Shown here: in pieces, positions 16,861 to 25,536 of the stretch
Layout of the letters: each line of letters begins with the position of its first letter
How positions within the stretch are numbered: position 1 is the stretch's first letter
Source of the DNA: an uncultured Spartobacteria bacterium
GTDB taxonomy: Bacteria > Verrucomicrobiota > Verrucomicrobiia > Chthoniobacterales > Terrimicrobiaceae
Reading direction: 5' to 3'
Length of the DNA: 64,000 nt
Assembly (NCBI GenBank): GCA_937919825.1
Contig: CALFPA010000132.1
Location: 1 to 64,000, forward strand
Notes under the pieces: model-generated
The model's input: the letters and a program-made list of their open reading frames with translations, nothing else
Database searches by the model: none
What the model was told of the DNA's origin: nothing
Made by a program: the position numbers and the translations under genes

Positions 16861-18213
16861 GCCTCGGCGGTGGCCGCCGATCCGCGCCCGAACATCGTGC
16901 TTGTCGTCGCTGAAGACATTGGGCCAGACACTGGCGCCTACGGCTGCAAGGACGCGATCACGCCCAATATGGACCGCCTCTCCAAAGAAGGTGCGCTGTT
17001 CACCCGCGCTTTCACCCACTGCGGCGTCTGCGCTCCCTCCCGCAGCGGAATGATCACCGGGCAGTATCCGCTGAAATACGGTGGCCAAAACATGCGATCG
17101 ATTGTCGTTAACCCGCCCCGCCCATTCACTGAGAAACTCCGGGAGGCGGGTTACCATGTGATGTGGTCCGGCAAGACGGACTTCCAAGGCGTGTCGGAAA
17201 AGGAACTGGCCCAGGATCGAAAGCCATGGATACAGGCTTCGAGGAAGCCCAAGGAGCCCTTTTTTGCCTACTTGAATGTGATGGTCAGCCACGAGAGCCA
17301 GGTCCGCGCCACCGATGAGGAGCACGCCAAGAACACCGCCGCACTCAAACCCTCCGACCGCCGCGATCCGGCCAAGGTCGAACTCCCGCCGTTCTACCCG
17401 GACACCCCGGCCGTCCGCCGCGAGGTCGCCCATTACCATGAGCTTGTCACGGCCGTCGACTACACCCTCGGCCGCGTGCTGGATTGGCTGAAGGCGCACG
17501 ACCTGGAGAAAAACACCATCGTGATCTTCACTGGCGACCACGGGCGTGGCATGCCACGCTTTAAGCGTTCGCCGAAGGATACCGGCACGCGCGTCCCGCT
17601 CATTATCCGCTGGCCCGACCAATTGCCCCCAGGCACCGTCCGCGAGGACTTCGCCAGTTGGATCGACTTCGCGCCGACTTTCCTGACGCTCGCCGGCGTG
17701 CCGGTCCCGCCGGAATTCGATGGTCATTGCTTCCTGCCCAAGGCCGAGCAGCCTCCGAAATATGTCTACAGCTTCCGCGATTTCATGGACGAGAGCTTCG
17801 ATAAGGTCCGCTCGGTCCGCGACGCGCGCTACCGCTACGTCCGCAACCTCGCTCCCGGCGTCGATGAGGCCGGCGAGGTGGCCTACCAGGAAGCCGGTCA
17901 GACGATGCATGAGCTCCGCCGCATCCAGGCCGAAGGCAAGCTGACGCCCCTGCAGGCGCTCTACTTCGACCCTAACCGACCAAAGGAACAACTCTACGAC
18001 ACGCAGAACGACCCTTGGGAAGTGAAAGACCTTGCCGGCGATCCGGCCCACGCCGCCAAACTCGCTGAGCTCCGAGCCGAATGCGACGCCTGGCTCGCCC
18101 GGTGCGGCCCCCTCGCCGATATGCACGCCGATGAGCTCGTGCAGCGTGGCATCATTCTGCCGCGCAAGCCCATTTCCCAGAAACCATTAAAAAAAGAAGA
18201 AGTTCCTAAGTAA
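16621..18213 (+). CDS. Secreted type I sulfatase, heparan N-sulfatase (SGSH)-like branch
   Basis: A 530-aa sulfatase. ATG 16621 is chosen because it corresponds exactly to the ATG of the GH95 gene at 18523; GTG 16582 and ATG 16858 are alternatives. The first roughly 80 residues are repeat-derived and not part of the enzyme; the mature enzyme starts about DPRPNIVLVVAEDIGPDTGAY. The formylglycine motif is C137-A-P-S-R followed by SGMITGQYPLKYGGQNMR, and FTGDHGRGMPRFK is the second metal site, as in SGSH-like sulfatases. The substrate is probably a sulfated sugar; N-sulfate specificity should not be assumed. Confidence 0.87.
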   Translation: MQNLFFRSVSFDSLAPARLIPRFPNLLLLRSCLWQSISTFPRSRFAPSRPTFGCSTSRLPRRSVVSSVVNFLLLLPAFAMASAVAADPRPNIVLVVAEDIGPDTGAYGCKDAITPNMDRLSKEGALFTRAFTHCGVCAPSRSGMITGQYPLKYGGQNMRSIVVNPPRPFTEKLREAGYHVMWSGKTDFQGVSEKELAQDRKPWIQASRKPKEPFFAYLNVMVSHESQVRATDEEHAKNTAALKPSDRRDPAKVELPPFYPDTPAVRREVAHYHELVTAVDYTLGRVLDWLKAHDLEKNTIVIFTGDHGRGMPRFKRSPKDTGTRVPLIIRWPDQLPPGTVREDFASWIDFAPTFLTLAGVPVPPEFDGHCFLPKAEQPPKYVYSFRDFMDESFDKVRSVRDARYRYVRNLAPGVDEAGEVAYQEAGQTMHELRRIQAEGKLTPLQALYFDPNRPKEQLYDTQNDPWEVKDLAGDPAHAAKLAELRAECDAWLARCGPLADMHADELVQRGIILPRKPISQKPLKKEEVPK

Positions 18214-18522
18214 CAAAATTTATCATGCTAACCCAAAGAAGTTTATTTAACCACAGAGGACACAGAGAACACGGAGAAGATTGTGTGTGCACGGCTGCAT
18301 TCGCTGCGCGTATGGGGCAGAACCAAAGCAAAAACTCCGCAAGTGGGCTTGCCAGATTTTTGCTTTTTTCTGCCAATCCCAGTTTGCTGGGATCATCCGT
18401 GCCCATCCGAGCAATCCGTGGTTGGTTTTTCCCAGAAATGCGCCCCGCAAGTTCTTTTTTCAGAAACTATAAAAATAAGAACCAGTTCCTAATTAAAAAG
18501 TTCCACAGTCCTCACAATAAAT
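18214..18522. repeat. Intergenic region with CACAGAG repeat and a possible sulfatase 3'-end fossil
   Basis: No gene is supported. At about 18247-18280 there is a diverged CACGGAG-type array. The stretch at about 18462-18500 (CAGAAACTATAAAAATAAG then AACCAGTTCCTAATTAA) resembles the 3' end of the preceding sulfatase at 18178-18213 (CAGAAACCATTAAAAAAAG then AAGAAGTTCCTAAGTAA), which suggests a fossil copy. A-rich composition makes chance similarity possible. Confidence 0.5.
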
Positions 18523-18687
18523 ATGCAAAACATCTTCTTCCGCTCCGTGCTCTTTGACTCGCTCGCCCCCGCTCGTCTCGCCCCTTCGGGGCCAACCTTC
18601 GGTCGCTCTACCTCCCGCCTGCCCCGGCGCTCGGTTGTGTCCTCCGTGGTTAAATTTCTTCTTCTGTTCCCCGCATTCGCGATGGCT
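18523..18687 (+). repeat. Repeat-derived 5' coding leader, copy B
   Basis: This is the second copy of the leader at 16621-16860, without the extra insertion. It encodes MQNIFFRSVLFDSLAPARL and then SVVKFLLLFPAFAMAS. The 17-mer at 18637-18653 is the reverse complement of 16478-16494. Confidence 0.8.
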
Positions 18688-21024
18688 TCACCGCGAGTCT
18701 ATGAAATCTGGGAGCCGCAGCCTGCGCCGAACAACGGGAGCAATTGGGAAAGCACGAAAGCCGACGAAAAGCGGAAATCCTATGACAAGGATTGGGAGCA
18801 GTGGTCCTACCCCATCGGCAATGGTTATGTCGGCGCGTCCGTCTTTGGGCGCACGGACTCCGAGCGCATTCAGATCACCGACAAGACGCTTCACAATAAA
18901 GGGGTTTACGGGGGTGGCGGGCTGACGAACTTTGCGGAGGTCACTCTCGATTTTAACCACAAAGCCGCCCAGAACTACCGCCGTTCGCTCAACCTCAACG
19001 AAGCCATAGCGCTCGTTTCCTACAAGCAGGATGGGGTCACTTACAAACGCGAGTATTTTGCCTCCTACCCGGACAATGTCGTTGCCGTGCGGCTCACCGC
19101 CGATCAAAAGGGCGCGCTTTCTTTCACCGTGCGCGCCGAGATTCCCTACCTCGATGCGAAAGATCGCACCGGCACGGTCACGGCGGAGGGGAATCTGCTG
19201 ACCCTCAAGGGAACGATTCCGCATTTCAACTGCAACTACGAAGGGCAGATCAAGGTGCTCAACGAAGGTGGGTCTGTCTCGGCCGACCCTGCCAATGCGA
19301 CCATCAAGGTGGAAAAGGCCGATGCCGTCACTCTGCTGATCGCCACGGGAACCAACTACCGGCTCAGTCCCGAGATGTTCCAAAATCCCGCCGAAAAAAA
19401 ACTCGATCCCAACAAATTCCCACACGACGAGGTGACTGCTCGGATCGCTGCGGCGCAGGCGCTGGGCTTCGCCGCGCTGAAGGAAAGGCACCTCAAGGAT
19501 TATCAGAACCTGTTCGGCCGCGTGTCGGTGAACCTCAACTCCACCCCCTCGACCGATCCGACCCACCTTCTTCTCGAGAAATACAAAAAGGGCGAGTCGA
19601 ACACTTGGCTGGAGGAGTTGATGTTCCAGTATGGACGCTACCTGCTCATTGCCAGCTCGCGCGAAAAGAGCCTGCCCGCCAATTTGCAAGGGGCCTGGAG
19701 CGCCTACCAAAACACGCCATGGTCGGGCGGCTTTTGGCACAATATCAATGTGCAGATGAATTACTGGGGAGCGATGAGCGCCAACTTGGGCGAGTGCTTC
19801 GAAGCTTACATTGCCTTTTTCAAAGCCTACCTCCCTGTGGCGCAAAACCACGCCGCTGATTATGTGCGCAAACACCATAAGGAGAAGTTGTCCAAAGGCG
19901 GCGACAACGGCTGGATCATCGGAACCGGAGCGAATGCCTACTACATTCCCGGTGCCTCGGGAGGGCATTCCGGGCCAGGCACGGGCGGCTTCACCGCCAA
20001 GTTGCTGGTGGATTATTATCTGTTCACGCAGGACCGGAAATTCCTCGAGGAAGTCGCCTATCCGGCGATGCTGTCCTTGAGCAAATTTTACTCCAAGGCG
20101 CTGGTGCCCCGCGGGGAATTTCTTTTGGTCGAACCCTCCGCTTCTCCCGAACAAAAAGCCACTGCCGAGCAGATCGAACGGATCACGGGCCGCCCGGCCA
20201 AAGGAAAGTATTTCATCACCGCAGGCTGCACATTCGACCAAGGCTTCGTCTGGGAAACCTTCTCCGACACGCTCGCGCTGGCCAAAAAGCTGGGCAAAAC
20301 CGATCCCTTCCTCGAGACGATCCGTGAGCAAATGGGCCGCCTGGATCCGATCCAGATCGGCGCGGATGGGCAGATCAAAGAATACCGCGAGGAGACGCAC
20401 TACAGCGATATCGGCGATCCCAAGCACCGCCACATCTCCCACATCTGCCCGCTCTTTCCCGGCACACTCATCAATCCTACCCGACCCGAGTGGATGCAGG
20501 CCGCGAGCAAGACGCTCGATCTCCGCGGCATCAAGACAACGGGCTGGGCGTTGGCTCATCGCATGAACAGCCGCGCTCGCCTGGGCGAAGGGGATAAAGC
20601 CCATGAGGTCTATCAGGAACTCCTTCGCGAACGCACCTTGCCGAACCTCTGGACGGTGCATCCTCCGTTCCAAATTGACGCAAACCTCGGCTCGATGGCC
20701 GGTGTCGCGGAGATGCTCCTGCAAAGCCATGAGGGGACGATCAAAATCCTCCCGGCCTTGCCCAAAGCATGGAAGACCGGTTCCTTCCAGGGCCTCGTGG
20801 CGCGCGGGAACTTTGTCGTCTCCGCCGATTGGAGCGAAGGAAAGATCCGTTCGATTTCCATCCAGTCCAAGAGTGGGGGCAAATGCCGCCTTGCCAGCTC
20901 CGGCATCGGGGCGGCAACCGTCAAGGATGGCAAAGGCAAGCCCGTGAAGACCTCTAGCGAAGGAAGCGACCTGATCCAATTCGAGACCACCGCCGGGGAG
21001 ACTTATTCCATTCAAAAACCATGA
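18523..21024 (+). CDS. Secreted GH95 alpha-L-fucosidase/galactosidase-family enzyme
   Basis: An 833-aa protein of the GH95 (alpha/alpha)6-barrel family, which inverts alpha-1,2-L-fucosides or related alpha-L-galactosides. The N-terminal domain has SYPIGNGYVGASVFGRTDSE. Catalytic motifs are visible: N407-I-N409-VQMNYW (the Asn pair of bifidobacterial AfcA) and PPFQID719ANLG (general base Asp region), with SASPEQ as the possible Glu region. The C-terminus is QFETTAGETYSIQKP. The signal peptide is supplied by the repeat-derived leader shared with the sulfatase upstream. Confidence 0.9.
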   Translation: MQNIFFRSVLFDSLAPARLAPSGPTFGRSTSRLPRRSVVSSVVKFLLLFPAFAMASPRVYEIWEPQPAPNNGSNWESTKADEKRKSYDKDWEQWSYPIGNGYVGASVFGRTDSERIQITDKTLHNKGVYGGGGLTNFAEVTLDFNHKAAQNYRRSLNLNEAIALVSYKQDGVTYKREYFASYPDNVVAVRLTADQKGALSFTVRAEIPYLDAKDRTGTVTAEGNLLTLKGTIPHFNCNYEGQIKVLNEGGSVSADPANATIKVEKADAVTLLIATGTNYRLSPEMFQNPAEKKLDPNKFPHDEVTARIAAAQALGFAALKERHLKDYQNLFGRVSVNLNSTPSTDPTHLLLEKYKKGESNTWLEELMFQYGRYLLIASSREKSLPANLQGAWSAYQNTPWSGGFWHNINVQMNYWGAMSANLGECFEAYIAFFKAYLPVAQNHAADYVRKHHKEKLSKGGDNGWIIGTGANAYYIPGASGGHSGPGTGGFTAKLLVDYYLFTQDRKFLEEVAYPAMLSLSKFYSKALVPRGEFLLVEPSASPEQKATAEQIERITGRPAKGKYFITAGCTFDQGFVWETFSDTLALAKKLGKTDPFLETIREQMGRLDPIQIGADGQIKEYREETHYSDIGDPKHRHISHICPLFPGTLINPTRPEWMQAASKTLDLRGIKTTGWALAHRMNSRARLGEGDKAHEVYQELLRERTLPNLWTVHPPFQIDANLGSMAGVAEMLLQSHEGTIKILPALPKAWKTGSFQGLVARGNFVVSADWSEGKIRSISIQSKSGGKCRLASSGIGAATVKDGKGKPVKTSSEGSDLIQFETTAGETYSIQKP

Positions 21025-21080
21025 AAACATCCACCCGCGCGATTCAGGCGGCAGCCGCTTCAGCGCCACCGTCCAAAAGC

Positions 21081-21552
21081 AAAAAAGACGCCCGCGAATG
21101 ACGCGAATGGACGCGAATGGGGAAGGAAAACAAACTGGAGGGCTGACCGCCGTGTCGGCCCAAGCTTCAGCCGCGAACGCGGCGACAGAGTTCAACCGTG
21201 AATCCGAAGAAAATCCCCGCGAATGAAAGACAAAGTTTTCAGTTTTCCATCGCCCCCAATGGTAGGGTCTGCTCGCCGAGCGGACCCAAGATTCAGGCGC
21301 GAAGCGCCGTCCCGACCGTCAAAGACACAACCCCGCGAATGTCGCAAATAAACGCGAATAAAAGCCGCCCCCGGGAGCGCCGACGTCCCCGTCGGCCCTG
21401 CCCCTCAAGGAGGGTTGGGCGTCCCGCCCACCAAGTTGGATCAATGTGGGCGAGACGCGCCACGCTCCATGAGACGGCGCGGTCGCGCCTGAAGTTTGGG
21501 ACCCCTCGGCGAGGCGTCCCTGCCATTTATTTTCGATGGGCGCTGCCGCGCA
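21081..21552. repeat. Composite intergenic direct repeat, copy 1
   Basis: About 475 bp nearly identical to 27964-28441. Inside it are CGCGAATGACGCGAATGG arrays, a GGGTCTGCTCGCCGAGCGGACCC hairpin and GGGCGTCCCGCCCACCAAG. The two copies are in the same orientation and bracket the GH29, chimeric sulfatase and DUF5703 genes. No coding sequence is supported. Confidence 0.85.
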
Positions 21553-21563
21553 GGCAAATCAAA

Positions 21564-21606
21564 TTCCGAATCCCGCCACAAGGATGTGATTGTCGGGGAT
21601 GAATAA
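21564..21606 (+). pseudogene. Fossil 3' end of a DUF5703 gene
   Basis: Reads in frame ESRHKDVIVGDE followed by TAA at 21604. The DUF5703 gene at 25611 ends ESRRKDVIVGAE-stop, and the nucleotide match around GATGTGATTGTCGG is nearly complete. Only the last dozen codons survive, directly before the GH29 gene, showing that a DUF5703 gene once ended here. Confidence 0.75.
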
Positions 21607-21633
21607 ATGCGGTCCTCCCATCACATCCCTTTT

Positions 21634-23406
21634 ATGAGAATCAAAAAACTGCTCCTCACCGCCTTTGCGGGAAGCTTCCTGCTCACCACCACCCACGCGC
21701 AATGGTCGCACAGGGAAGGCGAACCGGAGCCGCACCCGCCGGGCAAACTCGTTCAGCCGTTCACCCAAGCCGAGTGGGACGCCAGCAACTTCGCGCCGCC
21801 GGAGGCCCTCGAGTGGTTCCGCGATGCAAGGTATGGAATGTTCATTCATTTCGGCCTCTCAACGCATGACAACGCCGACCTCTCCTGGGGAACCTGCCAG
21901 ACGCGCAAGGCCCCGGATCGCGGCTCCGGGCCGGTTCTGGACGAGGTTTGGAAGGCCTACCCGAAGGATTTCAAATTGGAGAAATTCAACGCCAAGGAGT
22001 GGGTCGAAATCGCGAAGGCCGGGGGCTTCAAATACATCGTCGTCATCGCCAAGCACCACGATGGCTTTCACCTTTGGAACACGGCGCAGTCGGATTTCAA
22101 GGTCACCAACACCCCGTTCGGGCGGGACTATCTGAAAGAAATCGCCGACGCCTGCCAGGAGGCCGGAATGCCTTTTGGAATCTACTACTCCCAGCGCGAT
22201 TGGTATCACCCCGACTACATGCCGACCGAACCAACGGGCGAGCGGCACAAAAAATACAACGACTACCAGTTCAAAGCCGTCCGCGAGTTGCTGACGAAAT
22301 ACGGCAAGGTCGATATTCTCTGGTGGGACGCCGCGTGGTGGGGCGGGATGTTCACCCCCGACATGTGGGATGCGGAAAAACTCACCCGCATGGCGCGCGC
22401 ACTCCAGCCCGGCATTTTGCTGAACAACCGCGCCTCCGTGCCTGGTGACTTCGACACGCCCGAGCAGCGTCTCGGCTTCTTCCAAGACTGGCGCCCGTGG
22501 GAGTCCTGCATCTGCCTGACAAGCAGCTGGAGCTACGGCGGAGGCGAGCCGAAATCCCGCGCCCAACTCATCCAAATGCTCGTCGCCAACGCCGCCTGCG
22601 ACGGCAACTTCCTCCTCTCTTGGGGTCCCCAGTGGAACGGTGAGTTTGCGCCGAAGGAAAAAGCCCGCCTGCTCGAAGTCGGCGAGTGGCTCAAGGAAAA
22701 CGGCCGCGCCATCTACGGCACACGCGGCGGCCCGTGGAAGTGGTCGTCCTGGGGCGGCTCCACACGCCGCGACAAAACCGCCTGGCTCCATGTCGTCAAA
22801 GCCGGGAAAATCGAACTCCCCGCCCTGCCCGGACGCACGGTGCTCTCCGCGCAGTTGCTCAACGGCGAGAAGGTCGACTTCCAGCAAGACGGAAAAACGC
22901 TGACCGTTACCGTCCCCCAAGCCTCGCCGGTTTCGATCGTCGAACTCGCCTTCGACCAATCGGTGGATGGCATTCCCTCCATTTCGGATGGTGCCGCACA
23001 CTCGATCTTCAATGATACCTCGACCTACGGGAAAATCGTTTCCAGGAATGCAAAGGTCGCAACCAGTTCGACCTCGCCAAATGTCGAAATTGACCTGGGC
23101 CGCGAGGTTTCCGTCACCGGTGTCCGCGTGCTCAACGGCACGAAAGACGATCAACCCGCGAAGGACGCAACTGCGACCCTCCGCCTCTCGATTTCCTCCG
23201 ACGGCACGACCTGGACCGAAGTCTGGAAAACCGAAAAAATCCTGCCGCAGTGGGAAATCCCTGTGAACGATTTCGTCGCCGGAGCGGAAGTCCCCGGCCG
23301 CAAAGCCCGCTATCTCCGCCTTGAAATAAAATCGGAGAAACCCGCTCCCCTCCACCTCAAGGAAGTCGAAGTCTACGGATTCCAAGACCAAAAAATCGCT
23401 CATTAG
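21634..23406 (+). CDS. Secreted GH29 alpha-L-fucosidase with C-terminal F5/8-type domain
   Basis: A 590-aa retaining alpha-L-fucosidase. ATG 21634 starts the signal peptide MRIKKLLLTAFAGSFLLTTTHA; ATG 21607 is in frame but overlaps the fossil DUF5703 end. GH29 motifs are MFIHFGLSTHD, KYIVVIAKHHDGFHLW, DYLKEIADACQ and ILWWD232AAWWGG with the likely nucleophile Asp. Residues about 460-590 form a discoidin/CBM32-like module (GVRVLNGTKDDQP..ARYLRLEIKSEKPAPLHLKEVEVYG). It is expected to release terminal fucose; its presence with GH95 and a GH141-like enzyme points to a fucose-containing glycan. Confidence 0.93.
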   Translation: MRIKKLLLTAFAGSFLLTTTHAQWSHREGEPEPHPPGKLVQPFTQAEWDASNFAPPEALEWFRDARYGMFIHFGLSTHDNADLSWGTCQTRKAPDRGSGPVLDEVWKAYPKDFKLEKFNAKEWVEIAKAGGFKYIVVIAKHHDGFHLWNTAQSDFKVTNTPFGRDYLKEIADACQEAGMPFGIYYSQRDWYHPDYMPTEPTGERHKKYNDYQFKAVRELLTKYGKVDILWWDAAWWGGMFTPDMWDAEKLTRMARALQPGILLNNRASVPGDFDTPEQRLGFFQDWRPWESCICLTSSWSYGGGEPKSRAQLIQMLVANAACDGNFLLSWGPQWNGEFAPKEKARLLEVGEWLKENGRAIYGTRGGPWKWSSWGGSTRRDKTAWLHVVKAGKIELPALPGRTVLSAQLLNGEKVDFQQDGKTLTVTVPQASPVSIVELAFDQSVDGIPSISDGAAHSIFNDTSTYGKIVSRNAKVATSSTSPNVEIDLGREVSVTGVRVLNGTKDDQPAKDATATLRLSISSDGTTWTEVWKTEKILPQWEIPVNDFVAGAEVPGRKARYLRLEIKSEKPAPLHLKEVEVYGFQDQKIAH

Positions 23407-23423
23407 CCAAAACGCCCCCCTCG

Positions 23424-25094
23424 ATGATGGCATCCACCATGAAATCACTCATCACACCATCAATTCTCGCCCTCCTCGCGGCTGCCACTCCGGCGCGAGC
23501 GCAGGATACCCCCGTGCTCGAGCAACTCGCCGCTCACAATGTCGTGGGGGACTCGCCCAGCCAGGACACGCGTGCAAAACCCAACATCCTCATTATCTTG
23601 GCCGACGATCTCGGCTACGGGGATGTGAAACGTTACAATCCGGAGCGGGGAAAGATCCCCACCCCGAACATCGACAAGCTGGCCTCGCAGGGCATGCTTT
23701 TCACCGACGCGCATACCTCGAGCGGTGTCTGCTCCCCCACCCGCTACACGCTGCTTACCGGGCGCTATCATTGGCGGACGCGCCTGCAGAGCTATGTTCT
23801 GAATTATCTGGATGGTCCGCTTATTGCGCCGGGCCGTCTCACCCTCGCGAGTCTACTTAAACAGAACGGCTACCGCACGGGTGCCATTGGGAAGTGGCAC
23901 CTCGGCTGGGATTTCCAGTTCACGGCCGACGAGCGCCAACGACTCCAGAGCTATGGCGGAAAGGCGGGCGGTGGAGGCAAGGTCAACACGGCAGTCACCA
24001 ACGAGGATCTGGCCGCCTGGCGCACGATCTATGCCCGCCAGTTTCGTGGTGGTCCGTTGGCCTGCGGCTTCGATTCCTATTTTGGCACCGATGTCCCCAA
24101 CTTTCCGCCGTATTGTTTTATTGAAAACGACCGCACGGTTGGCATTCCCAGCGAACTGCTCGCCGCCGATGCCTTCAGGAAAAATCAGGCCGACATTCAG
24201 GGCCCTGCACTGCCAGGATGGAAGCTGGAGGGCGTGCTCCCAGCCCTCGAGGAACGGGCGTGTGCGTTCATCCAAAATGCGGCAAAGGCCCCTGAACCAT
24301 TCTTTCTCTACCTGCCGCTCACCGCGCCCCACACCCCCATCGCGACCACCAAGGAGTGGCGTGGCAAGAGTGGACTCAACGACTACGCGGACTTTGTGAT
24401 GCAGACCGATGCCACCGTTGGCCGGGTGCTCCAGGCTTTAGAAGAAAGCGGGGCCGCGCAAAACACCCTGGTCGTGTTCACCAGCGACAATGGCTGTGCC
24501 CCCTATGTGGGGGCCGAGGAACTCGAGGATAAAGGGCATTTCCCGAGCGGCCCATTGCGGGGCTACAAGGGGGACGCATGGGAAGGCGGCCACCGCGTGC
24601 CATTCATCGTGCGCTGGCCGGGAAAAGTGAAACCCGACACGCGGTGCGATGCGCTGGTGTCGCAGGCCGATCTCATGGCCACCCTGGCTGAAACACTGAA
24701 TTTCAAACTCCCCGACAACGCGGGCGAAGACAGCTTCAGCCTCATGCCGCTCCTCCAAGGCGGCAACAAGCCCGTGCGCGAATATGCCATCAGCCAGGCA
24801 ATGAATGGTCTGCCCGCGCTGCGAAAAGGATCGTGGAAGATCATCTTCGGCAAGATGGGAGGCGGCTTCAAAAAAACACCGGACAGCGCCGCCACCGGCC
24901 AACTCTACGACCTCGCCACCGATCTCGGGGAAACCAAAAACCTCTGGAATGAGCAGCCCGAACTCGTCACCGAACTGACCGCCACCATGTCCCGCCTCGT
25001 TGCCGATGGCCGCAGCACGCCAGGCGAGCCGCAGCAAAACGATGTTCCCGTGCGCTGGCAGCGGTTTCTCGAGCGCTCCTCTCCCGCAAAATAG
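23424..25094 (+). CDS. Chimeric secreted sulfatase with DUF5703-derived N-terminus
   Basis: A 556-aa type I sulfatase. Residues 1 to about 50 (signal peptide LITPSILALLAA, then QDTPVLEQLAAHNVV and DSPSQD) are the 5' end of a DUF5703 gene; the DUF5703 protein at 25611 has the same segment with VVWDSPSQDMHGSMPIGNG. At about RAKPNILIILADDLGYGDV the protein becomes a normal sulfatase: formylglycine C103-S-P-T-R, AIGKWHLG, FTSDNGCAP. The catalytic domain looks complete, so the fusion probably only replaced the export signal. It starts 18 bp after the GH29 stop. Confidence 0.9.
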   Translation: MMASTMKSLITPSILALLAAATPARAQDTPVLEQLAAHNVVGDSPSQDTRAKPNILIILADDLGYGDVKRYNPERGKIPTPNIDKLASQGMLFTDAHTSSGVCSPTRYTLLTGRYHWRTRLQSYVLNYLDGPLIAPGRLTLASLLKQNGYRTGAIGKWHLGWDFQFTADERQRLQSYGGKAGGGGKVNTAVTNEDLAAWRTIYARQFRGGPLACGFDSYFGTDVPNFPPYCFIENDRTVGIPSELLAADAFRKNQADIQGPALPGWKLEGVLPALEERACAFIQNAAKAPEPFFLYLPLTAPHTPIATTKEWRGKSGLNDYADFVMQTDATVGRVLQALEESGAAQNTLVVFTSDNGCAPYVGAEELEDKGHFPSGPLRGYKGDAWEGGHRVPFIVRWPGKVKPDTRCDALVSQADLMATLAETLNFKLPDNAGEDSFSLMPLLQGGNKPVREYAISQAMNGLPALRKGSWKIIFGKMGGGFKKTPDSAATGQLYDLATDLGETKNLWNEQPELVTELTATMSRLVADGRSTPGEPQQNDVPVRWQRFLERSSPAK

Positions 25095-25177
25095 CACCCG
25101 CCACTTGAAACACCTACCCGCAACCATTAGATCATATCAACAGCAGTGTGCTTTTGGACAATGGCGCGGTAGCGCCC

Positions 25178-25326
25178 GGTCCCGGGGAGCGCGCCCGCCC
25201 TCGGGTGCCGCCGGGTGCGCCCCGCGCCCGACTTGGAGAACTTCGAGCGGCCTCTGGCCGGATTTTTCCATTCGCCCCGCGAGGGCGCGTGGCGGTGCGC
25301 CCGAGGCGGGCGCGCTCCCCGGGACC
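25178..25326. repeat. Large GC-rich inverted repeat (hairpin)
   Basis: A perfect 22-bp inverted repeat, left arm 25178-25199 (GGTCCCGGGGAGCGCGCCCG and CC) and right arm 25305-25326, closes a loop of 105 bp that is itself very GC rich and contains a smaller CGGCC/GGCCG pairing. It is far more GC rich than its surroundings. It could be a non-autonomous mobile palindrome or a strong transcript-end structure. Confidence 0.75.
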
Positions 25327-25409
25327 CATCAAAGTGAAGTCATCCGAAAATCCAAAACCTTGGAGACTTTGGTATCCAACCTCACCCTTCTTAAGGGACA
25401 AGGGGACAG

Positions 25410-25478
25410 GTGAAGGAAACGATCGTCATCCAATTCGAGACGATCGCAGGGCAGAATTGCCTCATCGAACAATCATAA
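25410..25478 (+). pseudogene. Fossil 3' end of a GH95 gene
   Basis: Reads VKETIVIQFETIAGQNC then LIEQS and TAA at 25476-25478. The GH95 enzyme at 18523 ends SDLIQFETTAGETYSIQKP-stop. IQFET.AG is a characteristic GH95 C-terminal strand. Only about 23 codons remain, between the sulfatase and the DUF5703 gene. Confidence 0.65.
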
Positions 25479-25536
25479 AAATATCCACCGTCATATAGTT
25501 CGAATGCGCGATAGACGGTAGATGCAAATGATCAGA

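Noticed and set aside
21093-21120. CGCGAAT arrays as a possible CRISPR
   Set aside because: Units are 9-10 bp with no unique spacers of CRISPR length and no cas genes; they are dispersed intergenic repeats.
18688-21195. Minus-strand open frame of 835 codons
   Set aside because: Antisense to the GH95 gene, whose catalytic motifs are complete on the plus strand.
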